64,000 nucleotides of DNA, taken from positions 1-64,000 of the forward strand of contig JAHFUZ010000009.1 of NCBI GenBank assembly GCA_023264815.1. Direction: 5' to 3'. Positions 54,230-62,680 of this stretch are shown one piece after another (positions within the stretch are counted from its first letter, which is position 1; every line of letters starts with the position of its first letter). Below the pieces are notes generated by a model. It was not told the DNA's origin. It saw only the letters and a list, made by a program, of their open reading frames with translations, and made no database searches. This DNA comes from Arthrobacter sp. GTDB lineage: Bacteria; Actinomycetota; Actinomycetes; Actinomycetales; Micrococcaceae. A program made the position numbers and the translations under genes.

Positions 54230-55882
54230 CTAGTGGGCCGGCACGGAATCCTGCGGCGCGGCCTGCTGGTCCACCAGCTTCTGCTTCGGCAGGGCGAAAC
54301 TGATCAGGAAGGCCAAGCCCGTCAGGACGGCGGCGGTAAGCATCACGGTGTCGATCGCGTCGGCGAATCCCTCGGTAATGGGCCGGGTGAGCACACTGTT
54401 GGCCGAATGCAGCCAGCTGGTGTCGTTCAGGGAATCGTCGGAGGCTCCTTTCTGGAAGAACTCGTACAGCTTGGCGTTGGCAGGATCTGCGGCAACCGCG
54501 GGGTCACGAAGCACGGCCTGGTAGTCGGCGCTGCCCATGGCCGATTTCATGCCGTCCGCGATGCGGCTGGCCGCCAGGCTGAAGAGCATGGAGATGAACA
54601 CGGCAGTTCCCACGGCGCCGCCCATGGAGCGGAAGAAGGCGGCCGAGGACGTGCCCACGCCCATGTCACGGCGCGGGACGGAGACCTGCATCGCCAGGGT
54701 GAGCGGCTGCATGCAGAAGCCCAGTCCCATGCCGAAGAACACGGCGATCACGCCGGGGACCCACAGCTCGGTGTCAACGTGCAGCGACAGCCCCATCACC
54801 AGCGCCGCGGCCGTGAGGATGGCGGTTCCCATGATGGGGAAGATCCGGAACGTGCCCGACGCCGAGATGGTCCGACCGGCAGTGATGGAACCGGTCAGGA
54901 TGCCCACGGTGAACGTGATCATCATCAGGCCGGCCTCGGTGGGGGTGAGTCCCTTAACCAGCTGCAGGTACATGGGCAGCATGGCGATCGCACCGAACAT
55001 GCCGATGCCGATGATGAAGTTCAGCAGCGAGGACAGCCCGAACGTCATGTTCTTGAAGAGCCGCAACGGGATGAGGGCATAGTCGCCGGCGCGTTTCTCC
55101 GCCAGCAGGAACCAGGTGATGCCCACGGCGCCCAGGCCGTAGCAAAGGAAGGAGTTCAGGGACGTGTTGCCCCAGCTGCGGCCCTGCTCTGCCACCAGCA
55201 GCAGCGGCACGATGGCCAGGGTGATGGCGGCGGCGCCCCAGTAGTCGATCTTCTGCTTCACATGCTTGGCCGGCAGGTGAAGGTACATAAACACCACGGC
55301 CAGGGCGGCCAGACCGATGGGCAGGTTGATAAAGAAGACCCAGCGCCAGCCGTCGAAGCCCAGGATGTTCGCGGACCCGGCGAACGTGCCGCCCACCACG
55401 GGCCCCAGCACCGAGGAGATACCGAACACGGACATGAAGTAGCCCTGGTATTTGGCCCGGTCCTTCAGGGACACGATGTCCCCGATGATGGTCAGCGCCA
55501 GGGCCAGCAGGCCGCCGGCGCCCAGGCCCTGGACACCGCGGGCGATGGCCAGTTCGGTCATTGAATGCACCGAGCCGGCGTACAGCGAGCCGGCCAGGAA
55601 GATGGCGATGGCGATCAGGTACAGCGGGCGCCGGCCGAAGATGTCGCTGAGCTTGCCGTACAGCGGCGTGCTGACGGTGGACGTAATCAGGTACGCGGTG
55701 GTGGCCCACGCCTGCAGGGACAGCCCGTCGAGGTCGTTGGCGATGGTGTAGATGGAGGTGGATACGATCGTCTGGTCCAGCGACGCCAGGAACATGCCGA
55801 GCATGAGTCCCACCATCACGGTGACGATCTGACGCTGCGTCAGGGTTTCGCCGGCGGCACGCACGGCGGAGGTTTTGGACAT
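54230..55882 (-). CDS. MFS drug exporter, DHA2 (14-TM) family
   Basis: A 550-residue exporter with about fourteen hydrophobic segments. LGMFLASLDQTIVSTSIYTIA is the DHA2 motif in helix 1, and GRRPLYLIAIAIFLAGSLYAG is motif A in the loop behind helix 2. The family exports drugs and cationic compounds. The ATG at 55882 with GGAGAAGCC upstream is preferred over the longer frame. A dyad operator lies 34 bases upstream; no regulator gene is next to it. Confidence 0.88.
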   Translation of the reverse strand: MSKTSAVRAAGETLTQRQIVTVMVGLMLGMFLASLDQTIVSTSIYTIANDLDGLSLQAWATTAYLITSTVSTPLYGKLSDIFGRRPLYLIAIAIFLAGSLYAGSVHSMTELAIARGVQGLGAGGLLALALTIIGDIVSLKDRAKYQGYFMSVFGISSVLGPVVGGTFAGSANILGFDGWRWVFFINLPIGLAALAVVFMYLHLPAKHVKQKIDYWGAAAITLAIVPLLLVAEQGRSWGNTSLNSFLCYGLGAVGITWFLLAEKRAGDYALIPLRLFKNMTFGLSSLLNFIIGIGMFGAIAMLPMYLQLVKGLTPTEAGLMMITFTVGILTGSITAGRTISASGTFRIFPIMGTAILTAAALVMGLSLHVDTELWVPGVIAVFFGMGLGFCMQPLTLAMQVSVPRRDMGVGTSSAAFFRSMGGAVGTAVFISMLFSLAASRIADGMKSAMGSADYQAVLRDPAVAADPANAKLYEFFQKGASDDSLNDTSWLHSANSVLTRPITEGFADAIDTVMLTAAVLTGLAFLISFALPKQKLVDQQAAPQDSVPAH

Positions 55883-55915
55883 GGCTTCTCCAGGCAGAAA
55901 AAGGAAACACGCTCG

Positions 55916-55936
55916 ATAGTTGCTTTCAGTAACTAT
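55916..55936. promoter_or_regulatory. Operator-like dyad before the MFS exporter
   Basis: ATAGTTGCT and AGTAACTAT (arms 55916-55924 and 55928-55936, one mismatch, 3-base centre) lie 34 bases upstream of the start. Such a site suits a MarR or TetR repressor, but none is encoded next to it. Confidence 0.45.
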
Positions 55937-56001
55937 GTTAGGTCGCAATTCATTCCCGCTGAATACCTGGGGCTCAACTTCCGGACCACGGCGGATCGAA
56001 A

Positions 56002-56063
56002 ATCGAGTGGCGAGATCCCGCCGCTAAGCCGCGGCCAGAGCGCCGAGATCTCGCCGCTCGATG
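56002..56063. repeat. 62-bp stem-loop element, copy 2 (3' of rraA)
   Basis: ATCGAGTGGCGAGATC near 56002 pairs with GATCTCGCCGCTCGAT near 56047-56062 (16 bases, one wobble), enclosing CCCGCCGCTA and AGCGCCGAGATC. The inner 34 bases match copy 1 at 45058-45091. It lies 53 bases behind the rraA stop on the minus strand. Confidence 0.6.
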
Positions 56064-56115
56064 GCGGCCCGGCGGACGGCGGCCCGGCGGACGACGTCCC
56101 CTCGACGCAGCGGCC

Positions 56116-56610
56116 TCAGCGCTCCACGAGGATGCCGTCCGGATCGCACCAGACCGTGGCGCCGGGCCGGAACGTCACGCCGTCGAGCACTACGTCCACG
56201 TCCACCTCGCCGGCGCTTTCTTTGGCGCTCTTGCGCGGGTTGCTGCCGAGCGCCTTGACGCCGAGGTGGAGCCCGGCGATCGCCTCGCGGTCGCGGATGG
56301 CGCCATTAATGACGACGCCGGCCCACCCGTTGGCGACCGCGCTCTCGGCGATCATGTCCCCCATCAGGGCCGTGCCCAGCGAGCCGCCGCCGTCCACCAC
56401 CAGCACGGCGCCGTTGCCGGGAGTGGCCAGGGTTGATTTCACCAGGCCGTTGTCCTGGAAGCATCGGATGGTCCGGACCGGGCCGCTGAAGTGCGAACGC
56501 CCGCCCAAAGACTGAAACTGGAGTGACACAGACGCGAGTTCCTCGCCGCGTTCGTCGTAGAGGTCGGCGGTGTTAACAGGGTTTGCGGGGCTTGGGGCAG
56601 GTGCGTTCAT
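56116..56610 (-). CDS. RraA-family protein
   Basis: A 164-residue protein of the RraA family, also called ribonuclease E activity regulator A. VLVVDGGGSLGTALMGDMIAESAVANGWAGVVINGAIRD is the core motif shared with oxaloacetate decarboxylase/HMG aldolase relatives. In actinobacteria the true role is unproven; an aldolase or decarboxylase is equally possible. The ATG at 56610 with GGAG upstream was chosen over a far longer open frame. It is divergent from the MFS gene. Confidence 0.8.
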   Translation of the reverse strand: MNAPAPSPANPVNTADLYDERGEELASVSLQFQSLGGRSHFSGPVRTIRCFQDNGLVKSTLATPGNGAVLVVDGGGSLGTALMGDMIAESAVANGWAGVVINGAIRDREAIAGLHLGVKALGSNPRKSAKESAGEVDVDVVLDGVTFRPGATVWCDPDGILVER

Positions 56611-56736
56611 GGCATCTCCAAATGTCCGGTGGTCACGTTCGTGGCGCCCGCCGGCATTGTGCCGGCATAACACGCGGGGCGATGATGCCCACGATAGTCT
56701 GTCTCCAGAATGACCAAACTGTTCCAGGGGGAACCA

Positions 56737-58050
56737 ATGAGCCTGCCCGACACACCCGCAGCAGAGGATCCCAGCCGTGCGTCGGATCCCGGCTCGTCGC
56801 TGAATCCAGCGGAAAGTTCGACGGCGGCGCTCGCCGAGCCGACGCAGAGGGTCACCGCGCGCTGGGTGACGGGGCTGGTCCTGGTCAATGTTGGCATCAA
56901 CGCCGCGTTCTTCGGGCCCATCAACGTCTTTATCGCCGAGCAGGCCATTGGCATCGACGCGGCCAACAAGGAAGCTATTGCCTCCCTCGTGCTGGGCTGC
57001 GGCGCCGCGGTATCCCTGGTGGCCAATCCGCTGTTCGGCGCGCTGTCCGACCGGACGGTCTCGGGTTTCGGCCGGCGTTCCCCCTGGGTCCTGGCCGGTG
57101 CCGTCCTTGCCGTCGCTGCCCTGCTGGCCATGTCCGGTGCCACGGCTGTTGCCTTCATGGTCCTGTTCTGGTGCCTGGTCCAGCTGGGCGCCAACGCGGC
57201 CTATGCGGCCATCACCGCTGCCATCCCGGACAGGGTGCCGGTGCTGCAGCGCGGCGGCGTGGGGGGACTGGCCGCCTTGGGCCAGACGGCGGGCATCCTC
57301 CTGGGCGCAGTCTTCGGAGCGGTGGTGTCGGGAAACTTCATGGTGGGGTACACCATGTGTGCGGCCGCCCTGCTGTTCTCGGTGATGCCCTACCTGTTCC
57401 ACCGGAATGACCCGCCGCTGCCCAGGGAGCTCAGGCCGCCGTTCTCGTGGGGCAGCTTCCTCCGTGGCTTCTGGATCAGCCCGGCCCGCCATCCGGACTT
57501 CGCCTGGGCCTGGCTCACCCGCTTCCTGGTCAATGTCTGCAACCAGCTGACCATTGTGTACCTGATCTTTTTCCTCGGGGACGTCCTCAGGCTTGAGAAC
57601 CCGGCACTGGGAGTCCTGATCCTGACCGGCATATATGCGGTGTTGGTGATGGTTACTGCGGTGATTGCGGGTCCGTGGAGCGACCGGGTGGGCAAGCGCA
57701 AGCCCTTCGTGATCGCCTCCTCCGCGATGATCGCCATGGCAGGCCTCACCCTGGCGTTCTTCCCCGTATGGACCGGCGCCCTGGTTGGCGCCGCCATCCT
57801 GGGTATCGGCTTCGGCGCCTACCAGGCCGTTGACTTTGCGCTGCTGACGCAGGTGCTGCCGCAGGCCGCAGACCGCGGCAAGGACATGGGGGTCATTAAC
57901 GTGGCCGCCTCGCTGCCGCAGGTGTTCGCGACAGGCCTCGCTTTCCTTGCGGTGACGCAGTTCGGCGGGTACGTCACGCTGTTCGTTGCGGCCGCCGTGA
58001 TCGGTCTGCTGGGCGCAGTGTTCGTGGTCAAGATCAAGGGCGTGGACTGA
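56737..58050 (+). CDS. MFS transporter, substrate unknown
   Basis: A 437-residue transporter with twelve hydrophobic segments. Motif A-like GALSDRTVSGFGRRSPWVLAG sits after helix 2 and SDRVGKRKPFVIASS after helix 8. These loops resemble those of the sugar/glycoside MFS group. The ATG at 56737 with AGGGGGAA upstream is preferred over that at 56710. It is divergent from rraA and precedes a TetR gene. Confidence 0.8.
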   Translation: MSLPDTPAAEDPSRASDPGSSLNPAESSTAALAEPTQRVTARWVTGLVLVNVGINAAFFGPINVFIAEQAIGIDAANKEAIASLVLGCGAAVSLVANPLFGALSDRTVSGFGRRSPWVLAGAVLAVAALLAMSGATAVAFMVLFWCLVQLGANAAYAAITAAIPDRVPVLQRGGVGGLAALGQTAGILLGAVFGAVVSGNFMVGYTMCAAALLFSVMPYLFHRNDPPLPRELRPPFSWGSFLRGFWISPARHPDFAWAWLTRFLVNVCNQLTIVYLIFFLGDVLRLENPALGVLILTGIYAVLVMVTAVIAGPWSDRVGKRKPFVIASSAMIAMAGLTLAFFPVWTGALVGAAILGIGFGAYQAVDFALLTQVLPQAADRGKDMGVINVAASLPQVFATGLAFLAVTQFGGYVTLFVAAAVIGLLGAVFVVKIKGVD

Positions 58051-58147
58051 GGCGCGGGTGCTTCGTGCCGTATAGTTGAGGCGGACTGCAAGGCGGCCCG
58101 GGGTGGGGATCAACCGGGGTGCTGCACCATAAATTCACTACCCCGGA

Positions 58148-58762
58148 ATGCTGATGCCCGAGACCCTTCCCGACCATCCGCCCATGGCCGCCCGGCCCTC
58201 CACCCCCCGCCAGAGGCTGCGCTACACGCGCGTCCTCGAGTCCGCCGGGGGGTTTGCCCGTAAGGGGCTGGAGTCCGTGGATCTGGCCGAGATCTCGGAG
58301 AAGTCCGGCGTCCCGCTGGGTACCCTCTACCGCTACTTCCCCTCCCCGACGCACCTCATGCTGTCGCTTTACCGCCAGCAGTTGGATGAGCTCCAGACGC
58401 GGGCCCGGACGTCCGCTGCCAGCTTCGGTGGGCGGGCCCTCACCGGAGTGGTCATGGAGATCTTCCACATGCGGGTGATGCAGCCCGCCGTGGAGCAGTG
58501 CCTGACCCGCAGCGTCTACCTCAAGGAACTGGACACCACGGCGCTCCTGCAGGAGATTGATGCGCTCAGTGAGAAGGCGGTGGCTGCCGCGTCCGAGGAC
58601 GCCGTGGCGGCACGGGTGCTGCTGCTGACGGTCACTGGTCTGGTCCAGTCCGTCCGCAACCGCCGATTGTCATTGTTTGAGGCCGAAGAGGACCTTAAAA
58701 AGGCCTGCACGCTGCTTGCGCCGCCGGCTCCCAACTCCCGGGCAGCCCACCGATTCGCGTAA
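58148..58762 (+). CDS. TetR-family regulator
   Basis: A 204-residue TetR-type regulator with the HTH in DLAEISEKSGVPLGTLYRYFPSPTHLMLSLY, about residues 45-75. The C-terminal part resembles lipid-responsive repressors, but no ligand can be named. It follows the MFS gene by 97 bases on the same strand and may control it. Its stop lies in a perfect 16-base palindrome. Confidence 0.82.
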   Translation: MLMPETLPDHPPMAARPSTPRQRLRYTRVLESAGGFARKGLESVDLAEISEKSGVPLGTLYRYFPSPTHLMLSLYRQQLDELQTRARTSAASFGGRALTGVVMEIFHMRVMQPAVEQCLTRSVYLKELDTTALLQEIDALSEKAVAAASEDAVAARVLLLTVTGLVQSVRNRRLSLFEAEEDLKKACTLLAPPAPNSRAAHRFA

Positions 58763-58777
58763 CTGGTCTAGACCAGT
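58762..58777. promoter_or_regulatory. DasR-like box ACTGGTCTAGACCAGT
   Basis: A perfect 16-base palindrome starting on the last base of the TetR stop, about 275 bases before the malic enzyme start. It differs by only one base from the DasR (GntR/HutC) responsive element consensus ACTGGTCTAGACCACT. The true regulator and target are unproven. Confidence 0.5.
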
Positions 58778-58801
58778 GGGCAATTAAATACGCCTTTATG
58801 C

Positions 58802-58817
58802 CGTGATGTGGATCACA
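58802..58817. promoter_or_regulatory. CRP-like site CGTGA-N6-TCACA before malic enzyme
   Basis: The site matches TGTGA-N6-TCACA at nine of ten fixed bases and lies about 235 bases before the malic-enzyme GTG. The 58763-59052 gap otherwise holds no gene. It fits GlxR/CRP-type control, as known for malic enzyme genes in other actinobacteria. Confidence 0.5.
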
Positions 58818-59052
58818 TTTAGGCTTGATTAATCGTTTTGGCGCGGGTGCAGCGGGCCCCTGCGCACTTTCTGCCCCGCACGCGCTGTTTACTATGGCAG
58901 GACCGGAGTGGCTGGCATCCCGCAGCTGCGAGGGCTTCACCCGGACCCGCCATCCTTGGGTCCGCGAAGCGCCGAACCCCATCATCTTGAGCCTGCCTGT
59001 GCTTGAGCCATTCTGCGCCGTGTGACCACGGCTAGCCCCAGGAGACAACGAC

Positions 59053-60252
59053 GTGTCCATTGACGCAATCGCACTGACCGACAATTCCGCCGCCACGGCC
59101 CTGACCGAGGCGGAAATTTTCGATGCACACCAGGGCGGCAAGCTCTCGGTCACCAGCACCGTGCCGCTGTCCAACAAGCGCGATCTTTCCATCGCCTACA
59201 CCCCCGGTGTAGCCGAGGTCAGCCGTGCCATCCACACCAACCCGGAGCTCGCCAAGACCCTCACCTGGGCCCAGCGCCTGGTGGTTGTGGTCAGCGACGG
59301 TACCGCCGTACTCGGCCTGGGCAACATTGGCGCCAGCGCGTCGCTGCCCGTCATGGAGGGCAAGTCCGCCCTCTTCAAGACGTTCGGCGAACTGGATTCC
59401 ATTCCCCTGGTCCTGAACACTACGGACGTTGACGAGATCGTGGAAACCCTCGTCCGGCTCCGCCCCAGCTTCGGCGCCGTCAACCTTGAGGACATCTCGG
59501 CTCCGCGCTGCTTCGAACTCGAAGAGAAGCTCATCGAAGCCCTGGACTGCCCGGTCATGCACGATGACCAGCACGGCACCGCCGTGGTGGCCCTCGCCGC
59601 CCTGACGAACGCCGCCAAGGTCACCGGCCGCGAACTCCCCGCCCTCAAGGTGGTGGTCTCCGGCGCCGGTGCTGCCGGCATCGCTGTCGCCGAGATCCTG
59701 CTCGCTGCCGGCATCGAGGACGTTGTCCTGCTCGACTCCAAGGGCGTCATCAACCGCGACCGGGCCGACATCGCCGCCGACCCGCAGAGCAAGAAGGCCC
59801 AGATGGCGCAGCGCAGCAACCCGCGCAGCGTCACCGGCGGCCCGGGGGAGGCGCTGCTCGGTGCTGACGTGTTCATCGGAGTGTCCTCCTCGAAGCTGGC
59901 CGAGGACCACCTGAAGCTGATGAACCAGGACGCCATCGTCTTCGCCCTCTCCAACCCGGACCCCGAAGTCCTGCCCGAGGTGGCTGCCAAGTACGCCGCC
60001 GTTGTGGCCACCGGCCGGAGCGACTTCCCCAACCAGATCAACAACGTCCTGGCTTTCCCTGGCATCTTCCGTGGCGCGCTGGACGCCGGCGCCCGCCGGA
60101 TCACGCCCGCCATGAAGCTCGCCGCGGCCCGCGCCATCGCGGAACTCGCCGAAGAGGACCTCTCCGTGGACTACATCGTGCCCAGCCCGCTGGACCCGCG
60201 GGTAGCCCCCGCAGTGACGGCCGCCGTGGCCGCCGCTGTGGAAGCCGAGTAA
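59053..60252 (+). CDS. Malic enzyme (malate dehydrogenase, oxaloacetate-decarboxylating)
   Basis: A 399-residue enzyme decarboxylating malate to pyruvate with NAD(P)+. IAYTPGVAEVSRAI near residue 50 is the substrate region, HDDQHGTAVVALAAL near 170 carries metal ligands, and VVSGAGAAGIAVAEILLAAG at about 200 the nucleotide fold. Cofactor preference cannot be settled by reading. GTG start with AGGAGA upstream. Two candidate control boxes lie upstream and a strong terminator follows. Confidence 0.9.
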   Translation: MSIDAIALTDNSAATALTEAEIFDAHQGGKLSVTSTVPLSNKRDLSIAYTPGVAEVSRAIHTNPELAKTLTWAQRLVVVVSDGTAVLGLGNIGASASLPVMEGKSALFKTFGELDSIPLVLNTTDVDEIVETLVRLRPSFGAVNLEDISAPRCFELEEKLIEALDCPVMHDDQHGTAVVALAALTNAAKVTGRELPALKVVVSGAGAAGIAVAEILLAAGIEDVVLLDSKGVINRDRADIAADPQSKKAQMAQRSNPRSVTGGPGEALLGADVFIGVSSSKLAEDHLKLMNQDAIVFALSNPDPEVLPEVAAKYAAVVATGRSDFPNQINNVLAFPGIFRGALDAGARRITPAMKLAAARAIAELAEEDLSVDYIVPSPLDPRVAPAVTAAVAAAVEAE

Positions 60253-60276
60253 CCCCGGCAGCCACACCCTGCCATC

Positions 60277-60328
60277 ACGCCCGACGGCGGTGCCTCCCTC
60301 TCGAAGGTGGGGCACCGCCGTCGGGCGT
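60277..60328 (+). terminator. Terminator of malic enzyme
   Basis: A perfect 18-base stem (60277-60294 with 60311-60328) with a 16-base loop lies 25 bases behind the stop. The sequence after it is not U-rich, but the stem is unusually long. Confidence 0.65.
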
Positions 60329-60380
60329 TATGCAGCCGTGAGGACCGGCGGGCGGTGACGGCCGCCCTAAACTGGGGCTC

Positions 60381-60881
60381 ATGAACTCCGAAACCGTTGT
60401 CAGCATCCTGTGCGGCCTTGCCATCCTGGTGGGCGTGGCGGGAACCATCATCCCCGTGCTGCCCGGCAGCTTCCTGATTGGCCTCAGCCTGCTGGCGTGG
60501 GCCATCTGGGGCGGCGCCGGAACGCTGGGCTGGGTGGTCTTCGCGGTGGCAATGGTGTTTGTGGTGGCCGGCATGTCGGCCAGCGCCGTACTCACCGGCC
60601 GAAAACTGAAGCAGCACGGCATCCCCAGCCGCAGCGTTGTGGTGGGCCTGGTTGCAGGCGTGATCGGCATGTTTATCATCCCCGTCGTGGGGCTGTTCAT
60701 CGGGTTCGCTGCCGGCCTGCTGCTGAGCGAGCTTCGCCGGACCCGGGAGGTCCGCACCGCGAGCAGGACCAGTTGGGCCGCGCTGAAGGCCACCGGCCTG
60801 GGCATGCTGGCGGAGTTCGTGCTGGCGTGCCTGGCCGCCAGCACGTGGGTGATCGGGCTGTGGGTGGCCGCCGCCACGTAG
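60381..60881 (+). CDS. DUF456-family membrane protein
   Basis: A 166-residue protein with four to five hydrophobic segments. VGVAGTIIPVLPGSFLIGLSLLAWA is the hallmark of the DUF456 family, which has no known function. It precedes a TPR-like protein gene on the same strand with nine bases between them, so they are likely co-transcribed. Confidence 0.75.
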   Translation: MNSETVVSILCGLAILVGVAGTIIPVLPGSFLIGLSLLAWAIWGGAGTLGWVVFAVAMVFVVAGMSASAVLTGRKLKQHGIPSRSVVVGLVAGVIGMFIIPVVGLFIGFAAGLLLSELRRTREVRTASRTSWAALKATGLGMLAEFVLACLAASTWVIGLWVAAAT

Positions 60882-60890
60882 CATGGAGAG

Positions 60891-61856
60891 ATGAGCGTGG
60901 GGGATGCCAGAGGACCGATTTACCGCGACACCCGGGATCTAACGCCGTTCGGGAACGTCCAGTTCCAAACCCCGGTCCGTGAACTTGCCGGCAGTGTGGG
61001 CGGCCTGCTCCACGGGGTGCTTGGCGGCCGTGATGCTGCGCTGATCACCGTGGACGGCGATGTCCCCCGGCTGAAGCTGATGCCGGGCAAGGCGGCCAGG
61101 GCGGTCCATGACGCGATCTTCACCAGCAGGGAACCGGGGCCGCTCATCACCGCCGGGCGGACCTACCCCGGCTGGGCGGGCCTGTGTTCAGTCATGGCCG
61201 GCCTGCTGGCGTACCAGCACGGCGGTTACCTCCGCGCCTCCGAGCTCCTCCAGCGGGGACTGTCCATCAGGAACGACGACGACGCCAACCAGTATGCGGC
61301 CACGTACCTGACACGCGTGGTCACCCGGGTGGAGGTCGCCGAGCGCATAGAAGTCCCCGTGCTGTTCGGGCAGGAATCAGTGTTCCTGGCCCTGTCCCAC
61401 TCCCTGCGGGAGACGGGGCAGCTGGAAGCCGCGCTGCAGACGGTGGCCGGACTGCCGCCGTCGTTGCCCACAGCGCTGGCCCGCTGTGCGCTGGCGTTCG
61501 CGCTGGGGCGGGACAAGGAGGTGGTGATCTGGACCGAAGGCCTGCTGAATTCGGATGACCTCTCTGCTGCCCTGCTGCTGCTCCGCGGCCGGGCGCTGCG
61601 GCGTCTCGGCGCCCACGCGAAGGCGCAGGAGGCACTCAAGGAGGTGCTGCGCCGTCGGAAGACCGACGCGGTGCTCCGCAACGACGCCCTGACCGACCGC
61701 GCGCTGCTGGTGCTGGACAACGGCCGAAAATCGCTCAATCCCCGCGACTGGCTCCGGGGCCGGCCGGCGGAGCTGGAAACCTTTGAGGTGATCCGCAAGG
61801 ACGTGGACGAACGCCGGCTGTGGGAGCAGGAGTGGGAAAACCTGGACGGGAAATAG
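60891..61856 (+). CDS. TPR-like repeat protein of unknown function
   Basis: A 321-residue soluble protein. The middle part (residues 95-260) is made of short helical pairs (QHGGYLRASELLQRGLSI, SLRETGQLEAALQTVAGL, HAKAQEALKEVLRRRKT) like tetratricopeptide repeats. No other domain is recognised. ATG with GGAGAG upstream. It follows the DUF456 gene and may share its transcript. Confidence 0.6.
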   Translation: MSVGDARGPIYRDTRDLTPFGNVQFQTPVRELAGSVGGLLHGVLGGRDAALITVDGDVPRLKLMPGKAARAVHDAIFTSREPGPLITAGRTYPGWAGLCSVMAGLLAYQHGGYLRASELLQRGLSIRNDDDANQYAATYLTRVVTRVEVAERIEVPVLFGQESVFLALSHSLRETGQLEAALQTVAGLPPSLPTALARCALAFALGRDKEVVIWTEGLLNSDDLSAALLLLRGRALRRLGAHAKAQEALKEVLRRRKTDAVLRNDALTDRALLVLDNGRKSLNPRDWLRGRPAELETFEVIRKDVDERRLWEQEWENLDGK

Positions 61857-61923
61857 GCCCGGAACCGCCTGGAGCCTGACGGCGGGCGGCGGAATTCACC
61901 GGATGGTTCATGGAACGCGAGGT

Positions 61924-62577
61924 CTAGACACGCTGCGCAAGCCCGGCAACCAGCGGGACCACCTGCTCGGCCAGCAGTACCGCGCCCAGGCCGATCATAA
62001 TGATGCCGCTGGTCAGCGTGACCGCGCGGGCTGCGCCGGGGCGGGACTGCAGGAGCTTGCGGGCCATGAGCGCCACGCACGTGTAGACGGTTCCGGCCAA
62101 CAGGACAAAGGTCAGTCCCAGCAGTCCGGACTGGACCGGCAGCGGGAGTGCGGCGTCCGGGCTGACGAACTGCGGCACCAGCGCCACAAAGAAGAGCAGG
62201 CCCTTGGGGTTGATGCCGCTGGTGCCCATGCCCTGCAGGAAGATCCGGAGCTGGTTGGCGGGTTTCGCTGCGGCGTCTGCCGCGCTGAAGGAGGCACCGC
62301 GCCAGGAGCGGAGGGTGCTGATGCCCAGCCAGAGGAGGTACCCTGCGCCGGCCACGGTGAGCCAGCCGAGGAGGCCCGGCAGGCCGGCGAGAAGTGCCGC
62401 GAGGCCGGCTGCCATCAGCAGGGTGTGCAGGACGTAGCCGCCGCAGAGTCCGGCCACGGCCGGGACAAAGCTCCGCTGCCGGAGCCCGGCGCTGATGGAG
62501 TACGCCCAGTCGACGCCAGGGGTGCAGGCGAGGGCGGCAGCCACCAGCACAAAGGCGAAAAACAACTGCGGGTTCAT
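61924..62577 (-). CDS. LysE-family amino-acid exporter
   Basis: A 217-residue exporter with six hydrophobic segments. ACTPGVDWAYSISAGLRQR in helix 1 and GINPKGLLFFVALVPQFV are the LysE/RhtB motifs. It exports an amino acid or similar compound. It is divergent from an Lrp-type regulator across a 103-base gap holding an 8-base inverted repeat, the usual arrangement of exporter and activator. Confidence 0.88.
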   Translation of the reverse strand: MNPQLFFAFVLVAAALACTPGVDWAYSISAGLRQRSFVPAVAGLCGGYVLHTLLMAAGLAALLAGLPGLLGWLTVAGAGYLLWLGISTLRSWRGASFSAADAAAKPANQLRIFLQGMGTSGINPKGLLFFVALVPQFVSPDAALPLPVQSGLLGLTFVLLAGTVYTCVALMARKLLQSRPGAARAVTLTSGIIMIGLGAVLLAEQVVPLVAGLAQRV

Positions 62578-62634
62578 GGCGGGCTCCTGTCAACGGCTAC
62601 AGCACAAACCCTATGGACTTTCCGGCCATAAGTG

Positions 62635-62672
62635 CTTACCAATTTCTCCCAAGATCGCCACAGGTTGGTAAG
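62635..62672. promoter_or_regulatory. Lrp-type operator between lysE and the Lrp gene
   Basis: CTTACCAA (62635-62642) and its complement TTGGTAAG (62665-62672) form perfect inverted half-sites 30 bases apart, about three helical turns. This lies in the divergent region and is the likely binding site of the Lrp regulator. Confidence 0.5.
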
Positions 62673-62680
62673 ATTTGTGC

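Noticed and set aside
56611..58113. Long minus-strand extension of the rraA frame
   Set aside because: The upstream part lies opposite the MFS gene and is low-complexity; only the last 164 codons match a family and have a ribosome site.
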